The notes: a model not told the origin generated them from the letters alone. Positions 46,760 through 56,292 are shown, counted from the first letter of the stretch. The stretch: DNA of 64,000 bases from Anaerostipes hadrus ATCC 29173 = JCM 17467 (GCF_030296915.1 NZ_AP028031.1:325001-389000), one strand, 5' to 3'. Translations and numbers: made by a program.

Positions 46760-47326
46760 ATGCAGAGAGAAAACGAGCGTATTATCTATCATTTGATGCA
46801 TTTTGATGAGAAGGATAAGGAGTGGAGTGAGAGACCATATTTACTCTTGGAAGATATGGCAATTGTTTTTGATATTCTTGATCTGGATGATCGATCCATA
46901 CAAAGAATCGATCATAAAAAGGCAAACAAAGAACAATGGTCGGATCAGTTTTTATGGGAGAGTGCAAAGAAGAATACAAAACAGTTTCTGCCTGCTAAAT
47001 TTGAGCCTGTATATAAAGATTTTCGAGGACATACCGAAGACAGACCGGTATTTATGGTGTCAAACAAAATACAGAGATATGGAGCAGGTGTGATTTGCTA
47101 TGAAGATTTTCTAGGCGACATTTCAAGAAAATATAATAAGAGTTTGTATCTTCTGCCAACCAGTATTCATGAAATGTTATTACTGTTTGATGACGGAGAA
47201 GATCAGGAAGAGGATCTATTGCATATACTAGAGAAGTCTGATCAGCAATTAAGCAAAGAAGAATTTCTGTCCGATAATATCTATTATTATGACAAATATA
47301 TGGGAGAGTTGATCAGTTTATTTTAA
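46760..47326 (+). CDS. DUF5688-family protein (short form)
   Basis: A 188-residue protein from the ATG at 46760 (MQRENERIIYHLMHFDEKDKEW), supported by GAAGGAG; the frame is open 22 codons further up without a ribosome-binding site. The C-terminal half has family-like blocks: RPVFMVSNKIQRYGAGVICYEDFLGDISRKYNKSLYLLPTSIHEMLLLFDD and SDNIYYYDKYMGELISLF. Longer members have an extra N-terminal region of over 100 residues, so this is a short version. Function is unknown; the family is nearly restricted to Lachnospiraceae and tends to be multicopy and accessory. Confidence 0.65.
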   Translation: MQRENERIIYHLMHFDEKDKEWSERPYLLLEDMAIVFDILDLDDRSIQRIDHKKANKEQWSDQFLWESAKKNTKQFLPAKFEPVYKDFRGHTEDRPVFMVSNKIQRYGAGVICYEDFLGDISRKYNKSLYLLPTSIHEMLLLFDDGEDQEEDLLHILEKSDQQLSKEEFLSDNIYYYDKYMGELISLF

Positions 47327-47394
47327 TGTTGAAGTTTTGGTACGAATAACGTATGATAAAGAAAACTGACCAAACAAAGAAAGGGGTAGAGCTT

Positions 47395-47949
47395 ATGATA
47401 CCAGGGATCGTAATCGGAGTGATCGTGCTTGTCATTGTGATATGGCTGATCAGTTCCTACAATGGATTTGTAACATTAAGAAATAAGACAGAAGAGGCAT
47501 TTTCAGCAATCGATGTGTCATTAAAGAAGCGTTACGACTTGATTCCAAACTATGTAGAAACCGTCAAAGGTTATGCGAAACACGAATCAGAGACATTAGA
47601 GAAAGTCGTAGCCGCAAGAAATCAGGCGATGACAGCGACAAATATCGATGATAAGATCAAACAGGAAAATGCACTGTCAGGAGCACTGAAATCTTTATTT
47701 GCAGTGTCTGAAAGCTATCCAGAATTAAAAGCTAATGAGAACTTTAATAAATTGCAGGATCAGCTTCAGAGATTAGAAGAAGAGATCGCAGGTTCCAGAA
47801 GATATTATAATGGAGTTGTAAACCGCTATAATACCAAGACAGAATTATTCCCAGGCAATATCATCGCAGGAATTTTTGGATTTAAGAGAAAACCATTATT
47901 TGAAGTTTCGAATGAATCTGAGCGTGAGAATGTACAAGTAAAATTCTAA
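47395..47949 (+). CDS. LemA family protein
   Basis: A 184-residue protein from the ATG at 47395 after AAAGGGG; an upstream ATG at 47353 would add 14 polar residues before the membrane helix. One N-terminal transmembrane segment (GIVIGVIVLVIVIWLISSYNGFV) is followed by the LemA helical domain (YDLIPNYVETVKGYAKHESETLEKVVAARNQA, ... RRYYNGVVNRYNTKTELFPGNIIAGIFGFKRKPLFEV). Function is not firmly known. It is paired with the DUF2207 gene 23 bases downstream, a widespread association. Confidence 0.9.
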   Translation: MIPGIVIGVIVLVIVIWLISSYNGFVTLRNKTEEAFSAIDVSLKKRYDLIPNYVETVKGYAKHESETLEKVVAARNQAMTATNIDDKIKQENALSGALKSLFAVSESYPELKANENFNKLQDQLQRLEEEIAGSRRYYNGVVNRYNTKTELFPGNIIAGIFGFKRKPLFEVSNESERENVQVKF

Positions 47950-47972
47950 GGAACGGACAGGGGGAAAGCACT

Positions 47973-49904
47973 ATGAGAAAGTGGATCACCTGTACCATAA
48001 TGGCAGTCATGATGGCTGCCATGATTTTTATGGGGACAGGAAACAATGTGTTTGCAAATGATGAAGTCACTTATGACTCTAATATGCAGACAAAGAAATT
48101 TGATGTAGATGTCAAAGTCGGAGAAGATGGAAGTTATACAGTAACAGAGAATATCAAAGTCAAGTTTGTCAATCCGAGGCATGGAATTTATCGTTATATC
48201 CCATACAAAGGGAAGGTGATAACAAGCGATAAAAATGGAGATCAGAAAAAACTACTTTATTATGCGGATTTTACACTGTTATCAAATGACAGTAAGACAG
48301 ATGTAGATGAAGATTCTGACGGTAATAGTCAGGTATTGAGGTTTGGTTCTGCGGATTATACCGTAAGTAAAGGAAACTATAGATTTACGTATCAACTGAT
48401 CCCTAAATATCAGGGAGATACCTACGATTATTTGTACTACAATATTTTCCCGACACTTTGGAGAAATAAGATTCCAGAAGGAAGTACTTTTACAATTCAT
48501 TTTCCAAAGAAAACAGATCTTAAGGGCGTAAATTTCTATTATGGACGTTATGGGGAATCAAAGTATGCAAAAGATGTGATCACTTTGAAATATGATGAGG
48601 AGAAGAACCAGATCCAAGGAACATTAAAGAAGACACTGCCATTTAAAAATGGATTGACATGCTATAGTGATCTGGGTGATGGGTATTTTACAGCAAAACA
48701 TGAAATCGGAGTAGATCGATGGATTTTTGGACTATCAATAGGAATTCTTGTGATCACAGCTGCCTTATTTGTTTTGTTCGGACGTGATGAAAAGATCATC
48801 CCATCGATTCAATATCAGCCGCCAGAAGGAATGGACAGTGCAGTTGTCGGATATGTTCTGGACGGTTCTGTGGATGATAAGGATGTTATTTCTTTGATCC
48901 TTTATTGGGCCGATAAGGGCTACCTGAAGATGAAGGAAAAAGGTCAAAAGGACATGGAATTTATCAAACTCAAAGATATTCCAGACTCAGAACCAAGATA
49001 TCAGAAAACAATGTTTGAAGCTTTATTTAAGAACAGAAAAAAAGTGAAAGCTTCTTCTTTACAGTACAAATTTGCAGATACCGTGCAGGTAGTGAAAGAT
49101 GATATCAAATATGATTATAAGAAAAATATTTATGCAACATCCTCGAAAGTTGCAAGGATCGTATCCTTTGTATTGTTGCAGCTTCCAATCTGTTTATTTG
49201 CATTTATTATGATGATATTTAGTCCAGATGGGATCTTAAATCTGATCCTTCCATTGATGGCGTGGGTATTGTATTTTATAGGAATGTTTCTTGCATGTCA
49301 CAGTGTAGATAAATGGTATGCGATTTCAAAGGGAGCAAGAACGGGACTTCCGATCGCATCGGCAGTATTGTCTATTCTTGGATTTATTTTCTATGGATTA
49401 TATTATTATGTGAAGATACAAAGAGGAGAATTATTTGATTTCTTCCATGTGTATCTTGTGATCGTTGCAGTATCATTTATCGGAGTGATCCTGACTGCAT
49501 TTATGAAGAAGAGAACCCATCAATGTGTGGAATGGATGGGATATCTAGCAGGACTTCGTGATTTTATTGAAACTGCGGAATTAGACCGAATGAAGGTATT
49601 GGCGAAAGATCATCCAGACATGTTTTATCATATTCTGCCTTATTCCATGGTATTTGGGTTGTTTGATCTTTATGCAAAGAAACTTGATGCATTAAAACTT
49701 CCTGCGCCAGACTGGTATGTCTATGGCGGCAGTGATCCTTATTTCCATTATTATATGATGGGGCACTACATGGATCATGTGGTCTCTGAGAACCTGACAG
49801 TTGTAGAACCATCAGAATCTGGAGGAGTTGGAGAATTCTTTTCTGGAGGAGATGGAGGATTCTCAGGAGGCGGCTTCGGAGGCGGAGGAGGCGGCAGTTG
49901 GTAG
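47973..49904 (+). CDS. DUF2207 domain membrane protein
   Basis: A 643-residue protein with a signal peptide (about residues 1-29, ending NVFAND). An extracellular DUF2207 domain follows (TVTENIKVKFVNPRHGIYRYIPYKGK, about 50-230), with a transmembrane helix near 250-270. Then come a cytoplasmic part, two or more helices around 395-445 and 460-515, and a Gly-rich end (SGGDGGFSGGGFGGGGGGSW). This is the usual architecture of the DUF2207/YciQ-like family that accompanies LemA. A role in envelope quality control is often supposed but not proven. Confidence 0.85.
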   Translation: MRKWITCTIMAVMMAAMIFMGTGNNVFANDEVTYDSNMQTKKFDVDVKVGEDGSYTVTENIKVKFVNPRHGIYRYIPYKGKVITSDKNGDQKKLLYYADFTLLSNDSKTDVDEDSDGNSQVLRFGSADYTVSKGNYRFTYQLIPKYQGDTYDYLYYNIFPTLWRNKIPEGSTFTIHFPKKTDLKGVNFYYGRYGESKYAKDVITLKYDEEKNQIQGTLKKTLPFKNGLTCYSDLGDGYFTAKHEIGVDRWIFGLSIGILVITAALFVLFGRDEKIIPSIQYQPPEGMDSAVVGYVLDGSVDDKDVISLILYWADKGYLKMKEKGQKDMEFIKLKDIPDSEPRYQKTMFEALFKNRKKVKASSLQYKFADTVQVVKDDIKYDYKKNIYATSSKVARIVSFVLLQLPICLFAFIMMIFSPDGILNLILPLMAWVLYFIGMFLACHSVDKWYAISKGARTGLPIASAVLSILGFIFYGLYYYVKIQRGELFDFFHVYLVIVAVSFIGVILTAFMKKRTHQCVEWMGYLAGLRDFIETAELDRMKVLAKDHPDMFYHILPYSMVFGLFDLYAKKLDALKLPAPDWYVYGGSDPYFHYYMMGHYMDHVVSENLTVVEPSESGGVGEFFSGGDGGFSGGGFGGGGGGSW

Positions 49905-49908
49905 ACCG

Positions 49909-50000
49909 CTTCATATAAACTATCTGGTGATGCGCTCTCGCTCGGATTCGCGCGTAGCGGACACTAAATCCGACTGTGGATAATTTTCTCTTTATAGAAG
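49909..50000. repeat. Imperfect palindrome before sRNA copy D
   Basis: CTTCATATAAA near 49909-49919 is complementary to TTTATAGAAG (49991-50000) with a bulge. Inner pairs include CTATC/GATA and CGGATT/AATCCG. The right arm overlaps the first GTT box of the sRNA promoter. The GC-rich apex resembles that of palindrome II at 30.4 kb. Confidence 0.45.
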
Positions 50001-50064
50001 TTTATATTTTCTTTAGAATTGTTTAGATTTAGAATATTGAATGGAGTGGGGATTTTGGTATACT
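50000..50064 (+). promoter_or_regulatory. Regulated promoter of sRNA copy D
   Basis: GTTTAT (50000-50005), GTTTAG (50021-50026, 21 bp on), -35 TTGAAT (50037-50042), 16 bp spacer, -10 TATACT (50059-50064). 65 bp, as in the other copies. Confidence 0.65.
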
Positions 50065-50069
50065 TAAGA

Positions 50070-50143
50070 CATAGTTTTTCATATATATTTTAATCCTCTC
50101 TTTTCATTAGATTGGGCTGCATAGAAGCAGCCCATTTTTTATT
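50070..50143 (+). ncRNA. Small RNA family, copy D
   Basis: A plus-strand transcript from about 50070 with the shared core (ACATAGTTTTTC, then A/U-rich, then AAUCCUCUCUUUU at about 50092-50104). It ends in the strongest terminator of the family: GGGCTGC (50114-50120) pairs with GCAGCCC (50127-50133), loop ATAGAA, tail ATTTTTT. It lies between the DUF2207 gene and the IS607 relic. Confidence 0.65.
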
Positions 50144-50298
50144 TCATAGGAAATTTCGATGAAGTCTCTTCTGCAAAAAAATAGCTAAAATGTTACAAAA
50201 ATGTTTCATTCTTTTGATTTTCTGTTATACTAAAGAAAATTGAAAGTCAATTTGACGAGCTATTTGGTTAGGAGGTGTTTAACTGTTAAAATAATCTT

Positions 50299-50679
50299 AT
50301 AAAAAATTATAAATATTATTCTATCAATAAATTTTCAAAAATATTAGGTGTATCGGCTCAAACATTAAGGAATTGGGATAAAAAGGGTAAACTTCATCCA
50401 CATCACACTTCCAGTAATGGATATAGATATTATTCGCATGAGCAATTAAATCAAGTTATGAATGTAAAACTTAATTTAGATAGAATTGTAATAGGTTATT
50501 GCAGAGTTTCAAGTAATAAACAAAAAGATGATCTGGAACGACAAATAGAGAATATGAAATTCTATCTTACTGCACAGGGCAAACGTGCCAATAAAGCAAG
50601 AAAACTTGTAAAAGAACTGATAGATGATGGTGGTGAAGAAGATGATAAAAACAATTCGAGTCATGCTGATCCCAAATAA
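50299..50679 (+). pseudogene. IS607-family tnpA (serine recombinase), internally deleted
   Basis: The frame reads KNYKYYSINKFSKILGVSAQTLRNWDKKGKLHPHHTSSNGYRYYSHEQLNQV, the MerR-like N-terminal domain of IS607 transposases. It continues with IVIGYCRVSSNKQKDDLERQIENMKFYLTAQ (catalytic serine in CRVSS), then jumps to GKRANKARKLVKELIDDGGEEDD, which is the normal C-terminus. About 100 residues of the catalytic domain are gone. No ATG is left at the expected start (an ATA stands there). Confidence 0.8.
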
Positions 50680-51447
50680 TAAACAGAATAGATAAACTGG
50701 ATCAGACTTGCGGAAAAGAATCGGATACCTATGGATTGTAACTATAGTAATCCCCGTATTAGATATGATGGGATCAACTGGTGGATCACAGTAGGCATTG
50801 AATACGAAGACTCTGTTACCGTTCCCTCCAATGATGGGATAGGGATTGATTTAGGGATCAAAGATTTAGCGATATGTTCTGATGACAATAAATATAAGAA
50901 CATCAATAAAACGAAAAAAGTTAAGAAACTAGAGAAACAAAAACGCAGATTACAGCGTAGCATCTCTCGTTCATACGAGAACAATAAACAAGGAAAGGAA
51001 TACTGTAAAACGAAGAATGTGATCAAAAAGGAAAAACTTTTATTAATATTAAATCATAGACTAACCAATATCCGTCATGATCATTTACATCATATAACAT
51101 CAGAGATCGTAAAACGAGAACCAAGTTTTATCTGTATCGAAGATCTAAATGTAAATGGAATGATGAAAAACAGACATTTATCCAAAACAGTTCAACAACA
51201 GGGATTTTATGAATTTAGGCGGCAGATGGAATATAAATCTAAGTGGAACAATATTCAGGTGATCATTGCAGATCGATTTTTTCCAAGTTCTAAATTATGC
51301 AGTTGTTGTGGAAAGATCAAAAAAGATCTGAAGTTATCAGAACGTATTTACAAATGTGAATGTGGAAATGTAATTGACAGAGATCTTCAGGCAGCTTTGA
51401 ATCTTAAAAAATATGGAGAGGATGTTCTGAAACGATCTGTAGCATAA
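50642..51447 (+). pseudogene. IS607-type tnpB (TnpB nuclease), internally deleted
   Basis: An ATG at 50642, overlapping the tnpA end, gives MIKTIRVMLIPNNKQNR then TAA (50693-50695). In another frame the gene resumes at about 50710 (AEKNRIPMDCNYSNPRIRYDGINWWITVGIEYED) and stays open to 51447. The RuvC-like residues are present: D in GIDLGIKDLA, E in ICIEDLNV, D in VIDRDLQAALN, and the zinc finger CSCCG/CECG. About 100 residues of the N-terminal part have been lost. The intact catalytic half could still be translated from 50731 (238 residues), but without the RNA/DNA-recognition lobe it is unlikely to work as a guided nuclease. Confidence 0.82.
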
Positions 51448-51590
51448 TATATTCAAGTGATTACAGATATGTACTGATACGTTAGTCAGGAATTAACGCC
51501 TATGGAGAGTACAGGAACTTGTGAGTAGTACATGAATTGATTCGTTACAAAAGCATACTCGTTGAAGTAGGAATGAAACATAAAGGTTTA
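51448..51590 (+). mobile_element. IS607 relic right end, possible omegaRNA remnant
   Basis: The ~140 bases after tnpB contain structured sequence (CCTATGGAGAGTACAGG, AACTTGTGAGTAGTACATG) and GTAGGAATGAAACATAAAGG near 51568-51587, which looks like the 3' end of such elements. In intact elements this stretch gives the TnpB guide RNA and marks the right border. The exact border cannot be fixed without an empty site. Confidence 0.45.
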
Positions 51591-51623
51591 TAATTTTTTA
51601 TAAGTTTTCAGTAACGGAGCGAC

Positions 51624-54284
51624 ATGGATATAAAAGGGCTTACAGATAAAGAAGTTAAGGAATCGAGAGAGAAGTTTGGTTCCAATGAGATTCCAGATTC
51701 AGAACCTACGACGTTTTGGCAGGAGTTTAAAGAGACGTTTCAGGATCCGATGATTCGAATTTTGCTTGCGATCGCGGTGTTGATGATCGTGATGTTTTTC
51801 TTTGGATATGCTGAGATTTATGAACCGATGGGGACGATCATTGCGGTGTTGATCGTTGCTTTTGTTACGGCGAAGACAGGGGTTGCGAGTGATACAAAGT
51901 ACCGAGAGTTGAAGAAGAGTACGAAGAAGGATCAGTGTAAGGTACACAGAAATGGTGTGGTTGCAGTGATCGATGTTGATGACGTGGTTGTTGGGGATCA
52001 GGTTTTACTGCAGTCTGGGGATAAGATTCCTGCGGATGGTATTTTGCATACAGGAAACCTGAAAGTCAATAATTCTGCTTTAAATGGAGAAGCAGAGGAG
52101 TGTGAGAAGAAAGCAGCCGGAGAGGGTGTTTATCTTGCAGAAGAGATTACAGGAGATACATTTGTTGATTCATATTCTCTGTTTCGTGGAGCTGTGATCT
52201 TTGATGGTGAAGGTATAATGGATGTTCAGAAGGTTGGACTTCATACGATGATGGGGAAGATGGCTGAGGAGATGCAGGAAGAAGAACCAGATTCTCCATT
52301 GAAGGTAAAACTTTCAAAACTTGCTGATCAGATATCGAAGTTTGGATATATCGGTGCGATCGTGATCGCAGTTATGTATTTTGTATATTTTATTATAATG
52401 GCAGGTGGATTTCAGGCATATTTTTCTATGGGACCAGCAAAGGTCGTGCAGGATTTGATCGATGCAGTGTCACTTGCGGTTGTGATCATTGTATGTGCAG
52501 TACCAGAAGGATTGCCGCTTATGATATCTCTTGTATTAATGCAAAATACAAGTAAAATGCTAGATCATAATGTATTAGTTCGTAAGGCAGAAGGAATTGA
52601 GACAGCAGGATCTTTAAATATTTTATTCAGTGATAAGACAGGAACGATCACAAAGGGAGAATTGGAAGTTGTAGATTTCTTTACAGCGGATGGAACTTCA
52701 ATTTCTGCAAATGAATTAAGACATCATGGGAAGGTGAAAGGGCTGTTAGATCTTGCGATCGGGAAGAATACACAGGCGATGTTTGATGTTTATCATAAGG
52801 TCATTGGTGGAAATGCAACGGATCAGGCGTTGTTGAAATTTATTGGTGAAGAGACATTTTGTATGTTGGATGGGAATGACGGATGTAAGGTCAGTGCCCA
52901 TCAAGGATTCAATTCTTCCAATAAGTTCAGTCAGGCGAGAATTGAGAGCATAGGCAAGACATTTTATAAAGGAGCACCCGAACGATTGCTTGCAAAAGCA
53001 ACAAAATATTTAGATGGTGATGGACAGATCAAAGAGATCAATCAGAAAGCATTAAATCAAAAGATTGATTCTCTGGCAGCGAAAGCAATGCGTGTTCTTG
53101 CTTTTGGATATTCAGAAAAAGAGCTTGTGAAGAATCAGATCAACGACGACCTTGTGATCATTGGACTAGTGGCGATCAGAGACGATGTCAGACCATCAGC
53201 CAAAGATGCCATCAGGCAGGTACAGGAAGCTGGAATTCAGGTTGTTATGATCACAGGAGACCGCCTGGAGACGGCAGTAGCAATCGCAAAAGATGCAGGA
53301 TTGTTAAAAAATGAATCAGATAGAGCTTTATCTTCTGCACAGTTAAATCAGATGAGTGATGAGGAAGTCAAAGCTATTTTACCGCAGATCCGTGTGATCG
53401 CAAGAGCATTGCCAACGGATAAGTCAAGAATGGTGCGCCTGTGTCAGGAAATGAATCTTGTTGTAGGTATGACAGGTGATGGAGTGAATGACTCCCCAGC
53501 ATTGAAACGTGCAGATGTTGGATTTGCAATGGGAAGTGGAACAGAGGCTGCGAAAGAGGCAGGAAAGATTGTTATTTTGGATGATAACTTCTCATCAATC
53601 AAGGATGCAATCTGGTATGGAAGAACGATCTATCATAATATCTTGAAGTTCTGTAAATTCCAGTTAGTAATCAATGTGACAGCAGTTGTTGTCAGTGCAG
53701 TTGCACCATTTTTGGGAATAGAAGAACCATTAAAAGTCACACATTTATTATTTGTAAACCTTGTGATGGACGGGCTCGGAGCAATGATGCTTGGAAATGA
53801 ACCAGCACTTTCAAAATATATGAAAGAAGCACCGAGAAGACGTGATGAGGGTATTATCAGCAAAGATATGATGACGCAGATAGGATTTATGGGGATATGG
53901 CTGGTTATATTAAGTTTCTTATTCTTAAAATTACCAGTGATCACGAATCTATTTGATAATAAAGCACAGCATTTAACAGCATATTTTGTTTTATTTATCT
54001 TTAGTGCATTATTTAACGGATTTAATGTCAGGGATGAACGATTTGGGATTTTCAAAAGATTAAATGAGAACCCGGATTTTCTGAAAGTATTTTTTATTAT
54101 CATGCTGGTACAGATTATGATCGTAAACGCAGCGGCAATTCCATTTCAAGTATTTATATGGATCGGAAAGATGTTTAGTTGTATTCCATTTGGAGCAAAA
54201 GGCTGGATTGTTACAGTATTGTTATCAATGACGATGATTCCTGTGGATTGTCTGAGAAAATTTCTGTTTGGTTGTGGAAAATAG
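51624..54284 (+). CDS. Calcium-translocating P-type ATPase (PMCA/SERCA type)
   Basis: An 886-residue P2-type ATPase. The phosphorylation site is FSDKTGTITKGEL (about residue 337), the TGE-type actuator motif is seen as LNGEAEE, and the hinge is MTGDGVNDSPALKRADVGFAMGSGTEAAKEAGKIVILDDNFSSI. Membrane helix 4 has the calcium-site sequence VPEGLPL. About ten helices are predicted. It should export Ca2+ (possibly Mn2+). The start has only a weak ribosome-binding site (GGAG). Confidence 0.92.
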   Translation: MDIKGLTDKEVKESREKFGSNEIPDSEPTTFWQEFKETFQDPMIRILLAIAVLMIVMFFFGYAEIYEPMGTIIAVLIVAFVTAKTGVASDTKYRELKKSTKKDQCKVHRNGVVAVIDVDDVVVGDQVLLQSGDKIPADGILHTGNLKVNNSALNGEAEECEKKAAGEGVYLAEEITGDTFVDSYSLFRGAVIFDGEGIMDVQKVGLHTMMGKMAEEMQEEEPDSPLKVKLSKLADQISKFGYIGAIVIAVMYFVYFIIMAGGFQAYFSMGPAKVVQDLIDAVSLAVVIIVCAVPEGLPLMISLVLMQNTSKMLDHNVLVRKAEGIETAGSLNILFSDKTGTITKGELEVVDFFTADGTSISANELRHHGKVKGLLDLAIGKNTQAMFDVYHKVIGGNATDQALLKFIGEETFCMLDGNDGCKVSAHQGFNSSNKFSQARIESIGKTFYKGAPERLLAKATKYLDGDGQIKEINQKALNQKIDSLAAKAMRVLAFGYSEKELVKNQINDDLVIIGLVAIRDDVRPSAKDAIRQVQEAGIQVVMITGDRLETAVAIAKDAGLLKNESDRALSSAQLNQMSDEEVKAILPQIRVIARALPTDKSRMVRLCQEMNLVVGMTGDGVNDSPALKRADVGFAMGSGTEAAKEAGKIVILDDNFSSIKDAIWYGRTIYHNILKFCKFQLVINVTAVVVSAVAPFLGIEEPLKVTHLLFVNLVMDGLGAMMLGNEPALSKYMKEAPRRRDEGIISKDMMTQIGFMGIWLVILSFLFLKLPVITNLFDNKAQHLTAYFVLFIFSALFNGFNVRDERFGIFKRLNENPDFLKVFFIIMLVQIMIVNAAAIPFQVFIWIGKMFSCIPFGAKGWIVTVLLSMTMIPVDCLRKFLFGCGK

Positions 54285-54295
54285 GCGAGGTTTTT

Positions 54296-54700
54296 ATGAT
54301 GAAAATAGTAGTAGCGATTGATTCACTAAAAGGAAGCTTAACATCAATTCAGGCGGGAGAAGCTATAGAAAAAGGAATAAAAAAAGTCGATTTAGAAGCA
54401 GAAGTAGTCATAAAACCTCTTGCAGATGGTGGAGAAGGATGCTTAGATGCCCAGACAGCGATGGGAAAAGCACCAATCGGAGTAGCGAAACTTGCGAAGA
54501 AATATGGGAAATTAGTCTTGGGATTCTCAGGGGCAGTGACCAAAGGTGCAACTGCTTGCAATGAAGCAGGGATTGATGCATATTTTCCAATTGTAAGATC
54601 TGCGGTATCATTAGAAGATGCTATGAAGAAGAAAAATGCACAGGAGAATTTGATAGATACGGTAGAGCAAGTGTTCCGTGTGATAAAAGCATTAAAATAA
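54296..54700 (+). pseudogene. Glycerate kinase, internally deleted
   Basis: The 134-residue ORF joins the N-terminus of a glycerate kinase (MMKIVVAIDSLKGSLTSIQAGEAIEKGIKKVDLEAEVVIKPLADGGEG) directly to its C-terminus (GKAPIGVAKLAKKYGKLVLGFSGAVTKGATACNEAGIDAYFPIVRSAVSLEDAM ... EQVFRVIKALK). Normal enzymes have about 370-380 residues, so roughly 240 central residues are missing while the frame is kept. It starts 11 bases after the ATPase stop codon, so it is still transcribed and translated. It should be inactive. Confidence 0.82.
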
Positions 54701-54714
54701 AAATATCGTAAGTA

Positions 54715-54764
54715 AAAAATAGTGAGATAAGAATAAATAAAAATTCTGGTCTCACTATTTTTGT
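54715..54764 (+). terminator. Terminator after the glycerate kinase relic
   Basis: AAATAGTGAGA (54717-54727) pairs with TCTCACTATTT (54750-54760), then TTTG. A further pairing AGAAT/ATTCT lies inside. Confidence 0.8.
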
Positions 54765-54947
54765 ATGAATATATTGCTTTTTACAAAAAATATATTTCAA
54801 AAGTTTGTTAATTATAATAAAATAAAGCAAAAAAATGCAGAAATTATATAAAATTAAAAAGTTTTATACATTAATTGCATAAAACTATTGAAAATAATAA
54901 AATAAAAAGCTAAAATATAATAAAACTTATAAAAGGAGGATGGTAAA

Positions 54948-56165
54948 ATGGTAAGCAAGAGAATCAGTCGTGATGATTATTTAAATAAGTTAATTGCATT
55001 TAAAGATAAGCAGTTGATTAAAGTTATTACTGGAATCCGAAGATGTGGAAAATCTACAATTATGGAAATTTATCAGGATTATTTGCAAAAAGAAATGAAT
55101 GTAACAAAGAAGCAGATTATAGCAATAAATCTTGAGGATTATGATTTTTACGATTTGAGAGATCCTAAAAAACTTTATGCATATATCAAAGAACGATTAC
55201 TGCCAGATCAAATGAACTATATATTTTTGGATGAAATTCAGCAATGTGAAGATTTTCCAAGAGTTGTAGATAGTTTGTATATAAAGAATAATGTTGATTT
55301 ATATGTGACAGGTTCAAATGCTAATATGTTATCATCTGAAATTGCAACATTATTATCTGGAAGATATGTAGAAATTAAAATGCTGCCATTGTCCTTTAAA
55401 GAATATGTAGAAAGTACTGGGAATGAGAATGATCTACAAAGAAAATATACAACATATCTTGAAAATAGTTCCTTTCCATATGCATTGGAGTTAGCTGGAC
55501 ATCCGAAAGAAATCAGAGATTATCTAGATGGAATTTATAATACGATTATAGTGAAAGATATTGCACAAAGACATAAGATCACGGATACGATGATGTTGGA
55601 AAGTGTTACGAGATTTATTTTTGATAATATAGGAAACCAATTATCCACGAAAAAGATCGCAGATACAATGACTTCCGATGGAAGAAAAATAGATGTAAGA
55701 GCAGTAGAAAAATATTTGGCTGCATTTATGGAAAGTTATGTTATATATCAGGCAAAAAGATATAATATCAAAGGAAAACAATATTTAAAAACATTGGAGA
55801 AATATTATGTTGCAGATATTGGATTAAGATATATGTTATTAGGAAGCAGATCAACGGATGTTGGGCATATATTGGAAAATGTTATATATTTGGAATTAAT
55901 TCGAAGAGGATATGACGTATATGTAGGAAAACTTGATGATTTGGAAGTTGATTTTGTTTGTATGGATCAAAAAAGAACCATCTATTATCAGGTAGCTGCT
56001 ACAGTACGGGATGAAAAAACATTAAAGAGAGAATTATTGCCGCTTCAAAAGATCCATGACCATTATCAAAAGATTTTGTTAACACTGGATGAAGATCCAG
56101 AAGCGGATTATGAAGGAATCAGAAGAATCAATGCGCTTGACTGGCTGATTGGAAAAACAGAATAA
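54948..56165 (+). CDS. AAA-type ATPase with DUF4143 domain
   Basis: A 405-residue protein. Walker A is VITGIRRCGKSTIM (about residue 30), Walker B is YIFLDEIQQCEDFPRVVDSL, and sensor 1 is LYVTGSNANML. The C-terminal part is DUF4143 with a PD-(D/E)XK-like end (YDVYVGKLDDLEVDFVC...TIYYQVAATVRD). This family is common and often multicopy in gut anaerobes; its function is unknown. It has a strong AAAGGAGG site and an AT-rich leader. Confidence 0.85.
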   Translation: MVSKRISRDDYLNKLIAFKDKQLIKVITGIRRCGKSTIMEIYQDYLQKEMNVTKKQIIAINLEDYDFYDLRDPKKLYAYIKERLLPDQMNYIFLDEIQQCEDFPRVVDSLYIKNNVDLYVTGSNANMLSSEIATLLSGRYVEIKMLPLSFKEYVESTGNENDLQRKYTTYLENSSFPYALELAGHPKEIRDYLDGIYNTIIVKDIAQRHKITDTMMLESVTRFIFDNIGNQLSTKKIADTMTSDGRKIDVRAVEKYLAAFMESYVIYQAKRYNIKGKQYLKTLEKYYVADIGLRYMLLGSRSTDVGHILENVIYLELIRRGYDVYVGKLDDLEVDFVCMDQKRTIYYQVAATVRDEKTLKRELLPLQKIHDHYQKILLTLDEDPEADYEGIRRINALDWLIGKTE

Positions 56166-56264
56166 GAAATCGGCCAGAATCTTAAGGTGCCATGTGATAT
56201 TGTAAAACGATGCACGACAGATTTCTAAAAACATAAACTTTTACATGAAAATCTTTCAAAACTA

Positions 56265-56292
56265 TTGAAAACTACAAACCAAAAGGTATAAA
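56265..56292 (+). promoter_or_regulatory. Promoter of the DUF815 gene
   Basis: -35 TTGAAA (56265-56270), 16 bp spacer, -10 TATAAA (56287-56292), 85 bases before the ATG. Confidence 0.45.

Noticed and set aside
51699-51947. Minus-strand and other frames overlapping large genes (many examples)
   Set aside because: They lie entirely inside well supported genes, lack ribosome-binding sites and show no domain; they are shadows of the coding strand.
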